Part shown: positions 34,912-44,047 of the stretch, one piece after another | Numbering within the stretch: position 1 is the first letter of the stretch | Layout of the letters: every line of letters starts with the position of its first letter | Source: JARYGU01 sp033795365 | GTDB taxonomy: Bacteria; Pseudomonadota; Alphaproteobacteria; Rhizobiales; Rhizobiaceae | Assembly: GCA_033795365.1 (NCBI GenBank) | Contig: JARYGU010000002.1 | Coordinates: 62,001 to 126,000 of the forward strand | Length of the DNA: 64,000 bases | Direction of reading: 5' to 3' | Made by a program: the position numbers and the translations under genes | Notes under the pieces: model-generated | What the model saw: the letters and a program-made list of their open reading frames with translations, nothing else | What the model was told of the DNA's origin: nothing | Databases searched by the model: none

Positions 34912-36471
34912 ATGCGCGACATCCTGATCGGGATAGATGCAGGAACATCCGTCATCAAGTCGGTGGCCTTCGATACCGCCGGCCGGCAGATCGCCGCGGC
35001 AGCCACGCCCAACAGCTATGAAACGGTGGGTCGCACGGGTGCGGTCCAGGACATGGACCGGACCTGGGCCGATACCGTGAACACGCTCGTCGCGCTTGCA
35101 GGCAAGGTCGACAATCTTGCAGCGCGGGTCGCCGGGATCGCGGTGACGGGGCAGGGCGACGGGACCTGGCTGATCGACAAGGCAGGCGAGCCGGTGGGCA
35201 AGGGCTGGCTCTGGCTCGATGCGCGGGCCGGCGAGACGGTGGCGCGGCTGCGCCGGGAGAGCGGTGATGCGGAGCGTTTCCGCCATACCGGCTCGGGACT
35301 TGCCGCCTGCCAGCAGGGCTCGCAACTGCGCTGGATGCTCGACGAGGCGCCGGAGATGCTGAAGGGGGCGACGACGGGGTTCCATTGCAAGGACTGGCTC
35401 TATTTCAAGCTCACCGGCAAGCGGGCGACCGACCCGTCGGAAGCCAACTTCACCTTCGGCGATTTCCGCACCCGCAGCTATTCCGATACGGTGATCGGCT
35501 TTCTCGGACTGGAAAAGCAGAAGTACCTGCTTCCCGAGATCGTTGACGGCGCCGTCACGCATTTCCCCTTGAGCGACATGGCCGCCCGCCTGACCGGCCT
35601 TCCGGCCGGGACACCCGTCGTGCTCGGCTATGTCGACGTTACCTGCACCTCGCTTGGGGCCGGGCTTTACGACCTGGAGACCGACACCGGCTGCTCCATC
35701 ATCGGATCGACGGGCATGCATATGCGGCTTGCTGGGAGCGCGGGCGACGTGCGGCTCAATGACGACCGCACCGGCTACACGATGTGCATGCCGATACCCG
35801 GCATCTATGCGCAAATGCAGTCGAACATGGCGGCGACGCTGAATATCGACTGGATCCTCTCGCTTGCGGGCGGGCTCCTGAAAAGCATGGGGGTAGAAAC
35901 CTCGAAGGCCGACCTGCTCGGACATGTGGAGGGATGGCTCGCCGCCGCGCAGGAACGTCCTCCGGTATTCCATCCCTATATCTCGGAAGCCGGCGAACGC
36001 GGGCCTTTCGTCGACGCCTCGGCACGCTCCTCATTCGTCGGCCTTTGCATCAACCACGGGTTCCCCGACATGGTGCGCGCCGTTTTCGACGGGCTCGCTC
36101 TGGCTGCCCGGGATTGCTATCTCGCCATGGGGCCGCTGCCGCAATGCGTCCGGCTGACGGGAGGGGCGGCGCGCAGTTCCTCGCTCCGCCGCATCCTCGG
36201 CGGTGCGCTCGGCGCGAGCATTCAGACGAGCGAGCGGGAGGAGGCGGGAGCTGCAGGAGCGGCCATGATCGCTGCGGTCTCGCTCGGCATCTACGGCTCG
36301 ATGGCCGATTGCGCGAAGGATTGGGTGGCGCCCTACCAGCGTCCGGCTGAGGCGCCGGATGCATCGCTTTCGCGCTACTTCGATATCGTTTTCCCGGCTT
36401 ACCGTCAGTCGCGCATCGCGCTCCAGCCGGTCTGGGAAACGCTCACCACAGAACAGGAAATGGACCGATGA
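34912..36471 (+). CDS. eryA: Erythritol kinase-like FGGY carbohydrate kinase
   Basis: A 519-residue FGGY kinase with N-terminal ATP/phosphate loop IGIDAGTSVIKSV (about 5-17), substrate-region VTGQGDGTWLID and WLWLDARAG, and C-terminal ADP-binding VRLTGGAARSSSLR (near 421). The length and GQGDGTWLID/CQQGSQL motifs closely resemble Brucella EryA as recalled, which makes L-erythritol 4-phosphate. It overlaps the hydroxyacid dehydrogenase gene by ATGA. The start at 34912 follows the ATPase stop by 1 bp. The substrate is inferred from resemblance and the EryB/EryC/TpiB/RpiB neighbours. Confidence 0.8.
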   Translation: MRDILIGIDAGTSVIKSVAFDTAGRQIAAAATPNSYETVGRTGAVQDMDRTWADTVNTLVALAGKVDNLAARVAGIAVTGQGDGTWLIDKAGEPVGKGWLWLDARAGETVARLRRESGDAERFRHTGSGLAACQQGSQLRWMLDEAPEMLKGATTGFHCKDWLYFKLTGKRATDPSEANFTFGDFRTRSYSDTVIGFLGLEKQKYLLPEIVDGAVTHFPLSDMAARLTGLPAGTPVVLGYVDVTCTSLGAGLYDLETDTGCSIIGSTGMHMRLAGSAGDVRLNDDRTGYTMCMPIPGIYAQMQSNMAATLNIDWILSLAGGLLKSMGVETSKADLLGHVEGWLAAAQERPPVFHPYISEAGERGPFVDASARSSFVGLCINHGFPDMVRAVFDGLALAARDCYLAMGPLPQCVRLTGGAARSSSLRRILGGALGASIQTSEREEAGAAGAAMIAAVSLGIYGSMADCAKDWVAPYQRPAEAPDASLSRYFDIVFPAYRQSRIALQPVWETLTTEQEMDR

Positions 36472-37508
36472 CGAAGAAGATTGCCATTGCCGGCGACCGC
36501 TTCATGCTTCCAACAGTCTTCCGGGACAAGCTTGTCGAAGCCTGCGGCGAGGGGCACGATATCAGGCTCCTGGAGCTGCCCTGGCCGGACGTGCCGATGG
36601 AGCACGGCTATGCGGTCGAAGGCATGGACGGCCTCAAGGAATATCTCGGCACTGCCGACGAGATCGTGGATTTCATTGGCGACGCGGAGATTTTCATAAC
36701 GCAGCTCGCGCCGCTGTCGCGCGGAATGCTGGCCCGTCTGCCGCTGATGAAATTCGTCGCGGTATCGCGCGGCGGCCCAGTCAATATCGACATGAAGGCG
36801 GCGCGCGAGGCCAGGGTGACGGTCGTCAACACGCCCGGCAGGAACGCAAGCGCCGTCGCCGAGTTCACGATCGGGGCGATCCTTGCCGAGACGCGGCTGA
36901 TCCGAACGGGCCACGAGTCGCTGAGAAAGGGTGAATGGCGGGGCGAGCTCTACCGGGCGGACGTCACGGGGCGGGAACTGTCCGAGATGACCGTCGGCGT
37001 CGTCGGCTACGGCAATATCGGCACGAAGGTGGTGCGGCTTTTGAGGGCGTTCGGCACGAAGGTTCTCGTTCACGATCCCTATGTCCAGCTTTCCGCGGAC
37101 GATCGCAATGCCGGGGTGGAGCATGTGGCGCTCGACGACCTCTTGTCCCGCTCCGATGTGGTGACGCTGCATCCGCGCGTGAGCGAGGAAACGCGCAACA
37201 TGATGAACGCGGAGACCTTCGCCAAGATGAAAGAAGGTGCGCTCTTCGTGAATACCGCGCGCGGGCCGCTCTGCGATTACGAGGCTCTCTACGAGGCGCT
37301 GACGAACGGCCATCTCGGCGGTGCGATGCTGGAGACCTTCTCCGTCGAGCCGGTGCCGGAGGACTGGCCGCTGCTCCATCTGCCGAATGTAACACTGACG
37401 CCGCATATCGCCGGTGCTTCCGTGCGCACCGTCACCCATGCGGCCGAAATGGCGGCGGAGGAAGTGCGCCGCTACATCGCCGGCCTGCCGCCGGTCAATC
37501 CCTGCTGA
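36468..37508 (+). CDS. D-isomer-specific 2-hydroxyacid dehydrogenase
   Basis: A 346-residue NAD-dependent dehydrogenase. The Rossmann motif GVVGYGNIG is near residue 180. The substrate Arg lies in NTARGPLCD (about 263), and the catalytic His in LTPHIAGAS near the C terminus follows a Glu in the usual spacing. The N-terminal substrate domain is about 130 residues. It is inserted between the EryA-like kinase and a class II aldolase, all tightly packed. It could reduce or oxidise a small hydroxyacid such as glycolate or tetronate formed by the aldolase branch. No specific substrate is recognisable. Confidence 0.82.
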   Translation: MTKKIAIAGDRFMLPTVFRDKLVEACGEGHDIRLLELPWPDVPMEHGYAVEGMDGLKEYLGTADEIVDFIGDAEIFITQLAPLSRGMLARLPLMKFVAVSRGGPVNIDMKAAREARVTVVNTPGRNASAVAEFTIGAILAETRLIRTGHESLRKGEWRGELYRADVTGRELSEMTVGVVGYGNIGTKVVRLLRAFGTKVLVHDPYVQLSADDRNAGVEHVALDDLLSRSDVVTLHPRVSEETRNMMNAETFAKMKEGALFVNTARGPLCDYEALYEALTNGHLGGAMLETFSVEPVPEDWPLLHLPNVTLTPHIAGASVRTVTHAAEMAAEEVRRYIAGLPPVNPC

Positions 37509-37517
37509 GGTCGTAAA

Positions 37518-38189
37518 ATGGACGAACTGGATATCCGCCGATCGATCATCGAGCATTGCCGCGGCATGAACGCCTCCGGCCTGAACCAGGGTACCTCAGG
37601 CAACATCAGTGTCCGCCATGGGGACCGGATGCTGATCACGCCATCGGCGATAGCCTATGCGGACATGACGCCGGACATGATCGCGTCGATGCCGATCGCG
37701 GGCGAATACGGCGCCTGGGATGGGCCGAAGAAACCCTCAGTGGAATGGCCGTTCCATCTCGACATCATGCGCTCGCGGCCCGATGTGGGCGCCGTGGTGC
37801 ATACGCATTCCACCTTTGCGACAATCCTTGCGATGGCTCGCAAGCCGATTCCGGCCTGCCACTACATGGTGGCTGTGTTCGGCGGCAATGACGTGCGGGT
37901 TGCCGGCTACGCCCGCTACGGCACCAAGGCGCTTTCGCAAAACGTGCTCGATGCCATGAAAGGGCGTTCGGCCTGCCTGATGGCGAACCACGGAATGATT
38001 GCTACCGGTCCGACGCTCGAAAAGGCGATGTGGGCGGCCGTGGAGCTGGAGACGCTGGCGAAACAATACTATTACGCGATGCTGATCGGAGGCCCGGCGA
38101 TCCTTCCGGATGAGGAAATCGCCGGCGTGCTCGAGGGCTTTGCCAGCTACGGGCTGCAGAGCGAAGCAAAGGACGGCAAGGCCGCGTGA
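37518..38189 (+). CDS. Class II aldolase/adducin family protein (FucA-like)
   Basis: A 223-residue member of the class II aldolase/epimerase family. GTSGNIS (about 24-30) forms the phosphate/metal-binding start, SVEWPFHLDIM contains the Glu (SxE), and VVHTHSTFAT (about 94-103) provides two zinc histidines. A third His lies in LMANHGMIATG. Size fits L-fuculose/L-ribulose-phosphate type enzymes, which split or epimerise ketose phosphates. It lies between the 2-hydroxyacid dehydrogenase and the EryB-like gene. In a polyol locus it may cleave a ketose phosphate to DHAP plus a short aldehyde. The substrate is unproven. Confidence 0.82.
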   Translation: MDELDIRRSIIEHCRGMNASGLNQGTSGNISVRHGDRMLITPSAIAYADMTPDMIASMPIAGEYGAWDGPKKPSVEWPFHLDIMRSRPDVGAVVHTHSTFATILAMARKPIPACHYMVAVFGGNDVRVAGYARYGTKALSQNVLDAMKGRSACLMANHGMIATGPTLEKAMWAAVELETLAKQYYYAMLIGGPAILPDEEIAGVLEGFASYGLQSEAKDGKAA

Positions 38190-38220
38190 CCTGCCGTTCG
38201 GATTTGACAGGAGACATCAA

Positions 38221-39750
38221 GTGAGTGCGCAAACCGGCATATACGACCTGCTCGTCATCGGTGGCGGCGTCAACGGTGCGGGCATCGCGCGGGATGCGGC
38301 AGGGCGTGGCCTTTCGGTGCTGCTCGTGGAGAAGGACGATCTGGCGCAAGGCACCAGCTCGCGCTCCGGCAAGCTTGTTCACGGCGGTCTGCGCTACCTG
38401 GAATATTACGAGTTCCGCCTGGTGCGCGAGGCTTTGATCGAGCGCGAGGTGCTGCTGGAGGCGGCACCGCACATCATATGGCCGATGCGCTTCGTCCTGC
38501 CGCACAATCCCGAAGACCGCCCTGCCTGGCTCGTGCGCCTCGGTCTCTTCCTCTACGACCATCTCGGCGGGCGCAAGCGGCTGCCGGGCACGCGCTCCCT
38601 CGATCTGCGCACCGCGCCGGAGGGCGCGCCCATCAAGAAGGAGTTCCGCAAGGCTTTCGAATATTCGGATTGCTGGGTGGACGATTCCCGGCTCGTGCTC
38701 ATCAACGCGCTCGATGCCGAAGCGCGTGGTGCGAAGGTTATGACCCGCACGGCTTGTTCTTCCGTGCGCAGGGAAGGGGAGCTGTGGCAGGCGGAACTGA
38801 CGGATACGCTCACCGGCGAGAAGTCCGGCATCGCGGCACGCTGCCTCGTCAACACCGCCGGACCCTGGGTGAACGACGTGATAGGCCGGGTCGCTGGCCT
38901 GAACTCGACGCGAAATGTCCGCCTCGTGAAAGGCAGCCACATCATCGTGCCGAAATTCTGGGAGGGCCGGCAGGCCTATCTCGTCCAGAACCCGGACAAG
39001 CGCGTGATCTTCATCAACCCCTATCAGAATGACCTGGCCCTCATCGGCACGACCGACATTCCCTATGACGGCCGCCCGGAGGACGTGGCGGCGGATGAGA
39101 ACGAGATCGCCTATCTCATCCGATCGGTGAACCGCTATTTCAAGCAGCAGCTCGCCGAAAGCGATATCATCCATGCATTTTCCGGTGTTCGCCCGCTTTA
39201 CGACGACAATGCCGAAAATCCGAGCGCAGTGACGCGCGACTATATCTTCGAGGTCGACGGCGGGAACGGAAAGGCACCGCTTCTTTCGGTGTTCGGCGGC
39301 AAGATCACGACCTTCCGCAAGCTTTCCGAACATGCGCTGGAAAAGCTTAAGGCCTTCTTCCCCAAGATGGGGCCGGCCTGGACGGCCAGAGCCTTCCTGC
39401 CCGGCGGCGACATCCCCGATGCGGATTTCGACCAGTTTCTCGGCAATCTGCGGATAGACTATCGCTGGCTGCCGGCCGACCTCGCCAAGCATTACGCCCG
39501 GCTCTACGGCACGCGCGCCTACCTGCTTCTCGGCAATGCTTCTTCCGAAGCAGACCTCGGACGGAGCTTCGGCCCGCTTTTCAAGGAGCGCGAGGCCCGT
39601 TTCCTGATCGAGAAAGAATGGGCCTGTGAACCGGCCGATGTCCTCGAACGACGCACCAAGCACGGCCTGCACATGAACGAAGCGGAGAAGGCAGCCTTCG
39701 CGGACTGGTTTTCAAGTCATTCGGAAATGCGAAAGAGAGTGAACGCGTGA
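38221..39750 (+). CDS. eryB: FAD-dependent polyol/glycerol phosphate dehydrogenase (EryB/GlpD-like)
   Basis: A 509-residue flavoprotein of the GlpD family: FAD-binding GGGVNGAGIARDAAGRG near residues 13-29, TSSRSGKLVHGGLRYLE (about 44-60), GTTDIPYDG and FGGKITTFRKLSE. It starts with GTG at 38221 behind AGGAGA; upstream frame codons run into the aldolase gene and lack the flavoprotein motif. The next gene's GTG/ATG starts overlap or touch its stop. In erythritol loci, EryB oxidises L-erythritol 4-phosphate to L-3-tetrulose 4-phosphate, passing electrons to the membrane pool. Glycerol 3-phosphate is the alternative substrate. Confidence 0.78.
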   Translation: MSAQTGIYDLLVIGGGVNGAGIARDAAGRGLSVLLVEKDDLAQGTSSRSGKLVHGGLRYLEYYEFRLVREALIEREVLLEAAPHIIWPMRFVLPHNPEDRPAWLVRLGLFLYDHLGGRKRLPGTRSLDLRTAPEGAPIKKEFRKAFEYSDCWVDDSRLVLINALDAEARGAKVMTRTACSSVRREGELWQAELTDTLTGEKSGIAARCLVNTAGPWVNDVIGRVAGLNSTRNVRLVKGSHIIVPKFWEGRQAYLVQNPDKRVIFINPYQNDLALIGTTDIPYDGRPEDVAADENEIAYLIRSVNRYFKQQLAESDIIHAFSGVRPLYDDNAENPSAVTRDYIFEVDGGNGKAPLLSVFGGKITTFRKLSEHALEKLKAFFPKMGPAWTARAFLPGGDIPDADFDQFLGNLRIDYRWLPADLAKHYARLYGTRAYLLLGNASSEADLGRSFGPLFKEREARFLIEKEWACEPADVLERRTKHGLHMNEAEKAAFADWFSSHSEMRKRVNA

Positions 39751-40808
39751 TGATCCGCAGCCCGGAATTCGAAGCCCTGCTCGATCTTTCCGCCCGCATC
39801 GGCGCCAACCCCGCGCTGGTGCAGGGGGCGGGCGGCAATACGTCGATAAAGGAAGGCGGAACGCTGTGGATCAAGGCGTCCGGCCTCTGGTTGCGGGACG
39901 CGCTGCGACGCGACCTGATGGTGCCGGTGGCGCTTGATCCGCTGCTTGACGCGCTCGACCGCGATGATCCTTCCGCCGAGAAGGCGCAGGATTACGTCGT
40001 CGCCGAGCAGAACCCTTCCGGGCTCAGGCCCTCGATCGAAACGACCGTGCATGCGCTGATGGACCAGAAGATCGTGGCGCATGTGCATTGCGTCGAGACG
40101 ATCGCCCTTGCCGTGCAGGCGAATGCCGAGGCGCTGGCTGCAGAAAGGCTGGCAGGCAGGCCTTACGCGTTCGTTCCTTATGCGCGGCCGGGGCTGCCGC
40201 TTGCGCGCGCCATTGCGGAAAGACTGACGGACGAAACGCGGGTTCTGATCCTCGGCAATCACGGGCTTGCAGTGGCAGGCGAAACCGTCGCCGAGGTCAC
40301 GCGGCTGCTCGCAGAGATCACGGACCGGCTCGCCGTCAAGCCGAGGATATTCATTCCGCCGGATGTCTCGGCACTCGAAAGGCTCGCCGTCGACAGCGCC
40401 TACCGCCTGCCGGAGGATGAAGCCATCCACGGTGTCGCGACGGACCTGGCAGGTTGCAGGCATGCTGCCGGAGGCAGCCTCTATCCGGACCATGTCATAT
40501 TCCTCGGTAAGGGATCGGTGATCGTCCCTCCTGGCAGTGCCGCACTGGATATTGAAAACGCCTATCGCGCCGAGGGTAGGCCGTTGCCGCCGGCAATCCT
40601 CTTCCCCGGCAAGGGCGTCCTCGTTCTGAAAGATGCGAGCGAGGGAGCCCTTGCCATGGCGCGCTGCCTGTCGGATGTGACCTCCCGCATTCCGGCGGCG
40701 GCGCGCCTGAAATATCTCAGCGATGAAGAAAATGCCGAGCTTCTCGGCTGGGATGCCGAACAGTACCGGCAGGCGCTGAACCGGCCGGCGGGCGGAGTGC
40801 TGCAATGA
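39750..40808 (+). CDS. Class II aldolase/adducin domain protein, RhaD-like
   Basis: A 352-residue protein of the class II aldolase family, longer than typical FucA. GAGGNTSIKEGG (about 27-38) and the zinc site HVHC (about 110-113) are present, with an additional His in LGNHGLAVAG and C-terminal about 140 residues that form a second alpha/beta part. It resembles the aldolase half of rhamnulose-phosphate aldolase/dehydrogenase (RhaD). A GTG one codon upstream is an alternative start. It follows the EryB-like gene directly and overlaps the next kinase by ATGA. It may split the ketose phosphate made by that kinase. The substrate is uncertain. Confidence 0.78.
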   Translation: MIRSPEFEALLDLSARIGANPALVQGAGGNTSIKEGGTLWIKASGLWLRDALRRDLMVPVALDPLLDALDRDDPSAEKAQDYVVAEQNPSGLRPSIETTVHALMDQKIVAHVHCVETIALAVQANAEALAAERLAGRPYAFVPYARPGLPLARAIAERLTDETRVLILGNHGLAVAGETVAEVTRLLAEITDRLAVKPRIFIPPDVSALERLAVDSAYRLPEDEAIHGVATDLAGCRHAAGGSLYPDHVIFLGKGSVIVPPGSAALDIENAYRAEGRPLPPAILFPGKGVLVLKDASEGALAMARCLSDVTSRIPAAARLKYLSDEENAELLGWDAEQYRQALNRPAGGVLQ

Positions 40809-42091
40809 CCGCCCGCGAGGAAGCCATCGTCGTCGGCATCGACATAGGCACCTCCGGCGTTCGCGCCGTCGCGATGGCGCCGGACTTCTCCGTTCTTGCC
40901 TCGGGCGCTGCAAAGCTTTCGGAGTTTTCGCCCGATCACCGCGATCCTGCCGTCTGGAGGCAGGCCATGCGCGCTGCTTTGGGCCGATTGTTCGGGAGCT
41001 TTGCGGATGGGAATGTCGTGGCCGTCTCGATCGACGGCACGTCCGGAACACTTCTTCCGGTGGATGCGGCGGGCATGCCTCTGGCGCCGCCGATGATGTA
41101 CAACGATCCGGTCACCGAGCTTGCGGTCCTGGAGGCGATAACCGCGCACGCGCCTCGCGACAGTGCCGCGCATGGGGCGACCTCGGGCCTCGCGAAGGCG
41201 ATCTCCTTCCAGCCGCTTCCCGATGTGCATCGCGTTCTTCACCAGGCCGATTGGCTATCGGGACTGCTTACCGGCCATTTCGGCATTTCGGATGAGAACA
41301 ACGCGCTGAAGACGGGCTACGACCCGATCGCCCGCAGATGGCCGGACTGGATTGCAGATACCGGCGCACGCACCGATCTCCTGCCGCAGGTGCGGCCGGC
41401 CGGCGAGCCGGTCGGGACCGTGACGAAGGCGGCCTCGGCGGAGTTCGGCCTTCCGGAAGGCGCCGCAGTCGTTGCAGGTACGACGGACGGATGCGCTTCC
41501 TTCCTGGCGACGGGAGCCGGCCGTCCCGGCGACGGCGTTTCGGCGCTGGGCACGACGCTGACCGTGAAGATGCTTTCGGACAAGCCGCTCTTTGCGCCGG
41601 AATACGGCCTCTACAGCCACCGCATAGGCGACATGTGGCTCGCCGGCGGAGCGTCGAATACCGGCGGCATCGTTCTGTCGCAGTATTTCGGCAACGAGGA
41701 GATCGCGCGCCTTTCGGCCAGGCTGGATCCGACGGTCGAAACGGGGCTGGACTATTATCCTCTGGCGAAGCCGGGCGAGCGTTTTCCCATCAACGATCCG
41801 GCTCTCGCTCCCCGCATGAGCCCGCGTCCGCAAAGCGACGAGGATTTTCTGAAGGCGCTTTTCGAAGGGATCGCATCTGTCGAAGCGCTCGCCTATGCCC
41901 GTCTTGCGGAACTCGGCGCCCCAAAGCTCGCCTGCGTGCGCAGCGTCGGCGGAGGCGCGGCGAACGAAGCATGGAAAGTTATCCGCACCCGCAGGCTCGG
42001 CGTGCCCTTTCCTCCGGTTCTTTCCGAGGAAGCGGCCGCGGGTGCGGCGCGACTGGCGCTCTCGGGCGCCGAAAAGGCAGGATTGCTATGA
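40805..42091 (+). CDS. Second FGGY carbohydrate kinase (short type)
   Basis: A 428-residue FGGY kinase, shorter than xylulokinase or EryA (about 500). Phosphate loop GIDIGTSGVRAV is near residue 12 and SIDGTSGTLLP near 78. AGTTDGCASFLATGA and SALGTTLTVK form the central ATP domain, and SVGGGAANEAWK the C-terminal adenosine loop. The compact size and GTSGT/TDG motifs recall the D-ribulose kinase-like (XK1-type) branch. It is coupled by ATGA to genes on both sides. A likely role is phosphorylation of a ketose for the adjacent RhaD-like aldolase or HAD enzyme. Substrate not assigned. Confidence 0.8.
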   Translation: MTAREEAIVVGIDIGTSGVRAVAMAPDFSVLASGAAKLSEFSPDHRDPAVWRQAMRAALGRLFGSFADGNVVAVSIDGTSGTLLPVDAAGMPLAPPMMYNDPVTELAVLEAITAHAPRDSAAHGATSGLAKAISFQPLPDVHRVLHQADWLSGLLTGHFGISDENNALKTGYDPIARRWPDWIADTGARTDLLPQVRPAGEPVGTVTKAASAEFGLPEGAAVVAGTTDGCASFLATGAGRPGDGVSALGTTLTVKMLSDKPLFAPEYGLYSHRIGDMWLAGGASNTGGIVLSQYFGNEEIARLSARLDPTVETGLDYYPLAKPGERFPINDPALAPRMSPRPQSDEDFLKALFEGIASVEALAYARLAELGAPKLACVRSVGGGAANEAWKVIRTRRLGVPFPPVLSEEAAAGAARLALSGAEKAGLL

Positions 42092-42957
42092 ATTCCGAAC
42101 CGGCCAGCGCATCGAAAACCGAACCGGAAAAGATTTCCGGTCTCGGCGAGGTTGCCGATCGCTTCGATTGTTTTCTGATCGACCAGTTCGGCGTCCTGCG
42201 CGACGGGCGCGGTGCCTATCCCGGTGCCGCCGAAGCCCTGACGCGGTTGAAGGCGGCCGGAAAAAGGGTAGTCATCCTGTCCAATTCCGGCAAACGTTCT
42301 GCGGAGAACAGCACCCGGCTTGCCGCATTCGGCTTCGATGAGGCGAGCTGGGACCGTTTCCTTACGTCCGGTGAAACGGCATGGCAGATCCTTGCCGAGG
42401 AGGAGCCGACCGGCGACGAGGGAAAGCGATGCCTTCTGATCAGCCGCGACCGCGACACCTCGGCGATCGACGGGCTTAAATTGACGCGGGTATGGACCGG
42501 CGACGAGGCCGATGTCGTCATCATTTCCGCGAGCGAAGGCGACCACCATTCGCTTTCCTATTACGAAAGGCTGCTCGGTCCGGCGGCGCGGCGCGGCGTG
42601 CCCTGCCTGTGCACCAATCCCGACAAGATCATGCTGACGCGCAGCGGCGAAACTTTCGGAGCCGGCCGGATAGCCGAGCTCTACCAGGAACTGGGGGGAA
42701 CAGTGCGCTGGATCGGCAAGCCGTTTCCCGACATCTATGCGGCTGCCTCGCGCTTTTTGGGTGCGCCGGATCCGGCCCGTGTCGCCTGCATCGGCGACAG
42801 CGTCGAACACGACATCGCGGGTGCGGTCCGCGCGGGTTTCGCCTCGATCCTGGTTGCGACCGGAATTCTTGCGAGCGCTTCCGACGAGGAGCGGCGGGGC
42901 CTTTATCGCGAGCATGAGGCCGTACCCGATTTCATCATGCCGCAATTCCTTTGGTAA
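42088..42957 (+). CDS. HAD-superfamily class IIA hydrolase
   Basis: A 289-residue HAD-IIA phosphatase-like protein of the TIGR01459 type. Motif I is CFLIDQFGVLRDG (about 28-40), with the nucleophile Asp but Phe where HAD phosphatases usually have the second Asp; this type often has a bulky residue there. Motif II is VILSNSGKR (about 65-73), motif III IGKPFPDIY, and motif IV CIGDSVEHDIAGA with metal Asp residues. It overlaps the FGGY kinase by ATGA. It may dephosphorylate dead-end sugar phosphates made in the locus. Role inferred from context. Confidence 0.8.
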   Translation: MNSEPASASKTEPEKISGLGEVADRFDCFLIDQFGVLRDGRGAYPGAAEALTRLKAAGKRVVILSNSGKRSAENSTRLAAFGFDEASWDRFLTSGETAWQILAEEEPTGDEGKRCLLISRDRDTSAIDGLKLTRVWTGDEADVVIISASEGDHHSLSYYERLLGPAARRGVPCLCTNPDKIMLTRSGETFGAGRIAELYQELGGTVRWIGKPFPDIYAAASRFLGAPDPARVACIGDSVEHDIAGAVRAGFASILVATGILASASDEERRGLYREHEAVPDFIMPQFLW

Positions 42958-42971
42958 CAGGAACTTCTGCC

Positions 42972-43907
42972 ATGGCGTTCACCCTTTCGCTCAACACGAA
43001 CCCGCTCGTGAACCGCTTTGCGGAAGCCGACGACCTGATCGAAACCATCGCCGACAGGATCCGGATCGGCCATGTCCAGCTCACGCACGAATTCATCAAC
43101 CCCGGCTGGCCGGCAGCGACGATTTCCAGTCATGTCAGGCGGTTCCGCCGTGCCCTTCGGCGCACCGGCGTGAAGGTCACTTCCGGCATGACGGGCCCCT
43201 ATGGCAGGCTCAACCACTTCGGCCATCCGGATGCGGATGTCCGGCGCTACTATGTCGACTGGTTCAAGACATTCGCGGATATTTCGGCCGAGCTCGGTGC
43301 CTCCGGCATGGGCACGCAGTTCGCGATCTTCACGCATAAGGACTATGACGATCCGGTTCGGCGCGAGGAGCTGATGCGGATCGCCATCGACTGCTGGGCC
43401 GAGGTCGCCGAGCACGGCAAGGCCTCCGGGCTCTCCTACATGTTCTGGGAGCCGATGTCGGTCGGGCGCGAGTTCGGCCACACGATCGAAGCATGCCGGG
43501 TGCTCGACGGGCGGCTTGCGGCAAGCGGGCTCGCGCTGCCTTTTCTGATGATGGTCGATATCGACCACGGCGACGTCACGTCGAGCAATCCCGCCGATGT
43601 CGATCCCTATGCATGGGCGACGGCGTTTCCGACGCGTTCGCCGATCATCCATATCAAGCAATCCTCGATGAACAAGGGCGGCCATTGGCCGTTCACCGCC
43701 GCCTACAACAAGGACGGCCGCATCGTGCCGGAAAAGCTGCTCGAAGCGGTCAGGCGCGGGGGAGGGAACGACAATGAGATATGCCTGGAGCTCTCGTTCC
43801 GCGAGCGGGAGCCGACGGACCGTCTGGTGGTAGAGATGATCCGGGAATCGGTGGAATTCTGGGAGCCTCATATCGACACGGGCTTCAATCGCCGCGGTGC
43901 TTCCTGA
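42972..43907 (+). CDS. eryC: Sugar-phosphate isomerase/epimerase, EryC-like
   Basis: A 311-residue xylose-isomerase-like TIM barrel. FTLSLNTNPLVNRFAE at the N terminus, LTHEFINPGW near 39 and MMVDIDHGD near 195 (metal acidic/His residues) match the EryC group as recalled. EryC in Brucella converts L-3-tetrulose 4-phosphate to D-erythrulose 4-phosphate. The start at 42972 follows CAGGAACTT; the in-frame ATG at 42951 overlaps the HAD gene end and is less likely. A 140-bp gap with AT-rich repeats follows before the DeoR gene. Confidence 0.8.
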   Translation: MAFTLSLNTNPLVNRFAEADDLIETIADRIRIGHVQLTHEFINPGWPAATISSHVRRFRRALRRTGVKVTSGMTGPYGRLNHFGHPDADVRRYYVDWFKTFADISAELGASGMGTQFAIFTHKDYDDPVRREELMRIAIDCWAEVAEHGKASGLSYMFWEPMSVGREFGHTIEACRVLDGRLAASGLALPFLMMVDIDHGDVTSSNPADVDPYAWATAFPTRSPIIHIKQSSMNKGGHWPFTAAYNKDGRIVPEKLLEAVRRGGGNDNEICLELSFREREPTDRLVVEMIRESVEFWEPHIDTGFNRRGAS

Positions 43908-43915
43908 TCGCCAAA

Positions 43916-43958
43916 GATAACAATATCCGGCAAGATAAGTAACAAAATATCGTTGTAA
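43916..43958 (+). promoter_or_regulatory. Candidate operator/promoter region upstream of the DeoR gene
   Basis: An AT-rich island within GC-rich DNA. GATA-ACAA-TATC (43916-43927) is an inverted repeat, followed by GATAAG and an imperfect TAACAA-N7-TTGTAA (43940-43958). Similar GATA/TATC halves recur to 43980. Likely autoregulatory sites for the DeoR regulator starting at 44048. Confidence 0.35.
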
Positions 43959-44047
43959 AAATCACATTATCATGTTATATCCTTCCGTATGCTGAAAAGA
44001 CCTTATCGGAAGGGTGGAATCGGGCGCGGTCCCGGTCCGCATAAAGC

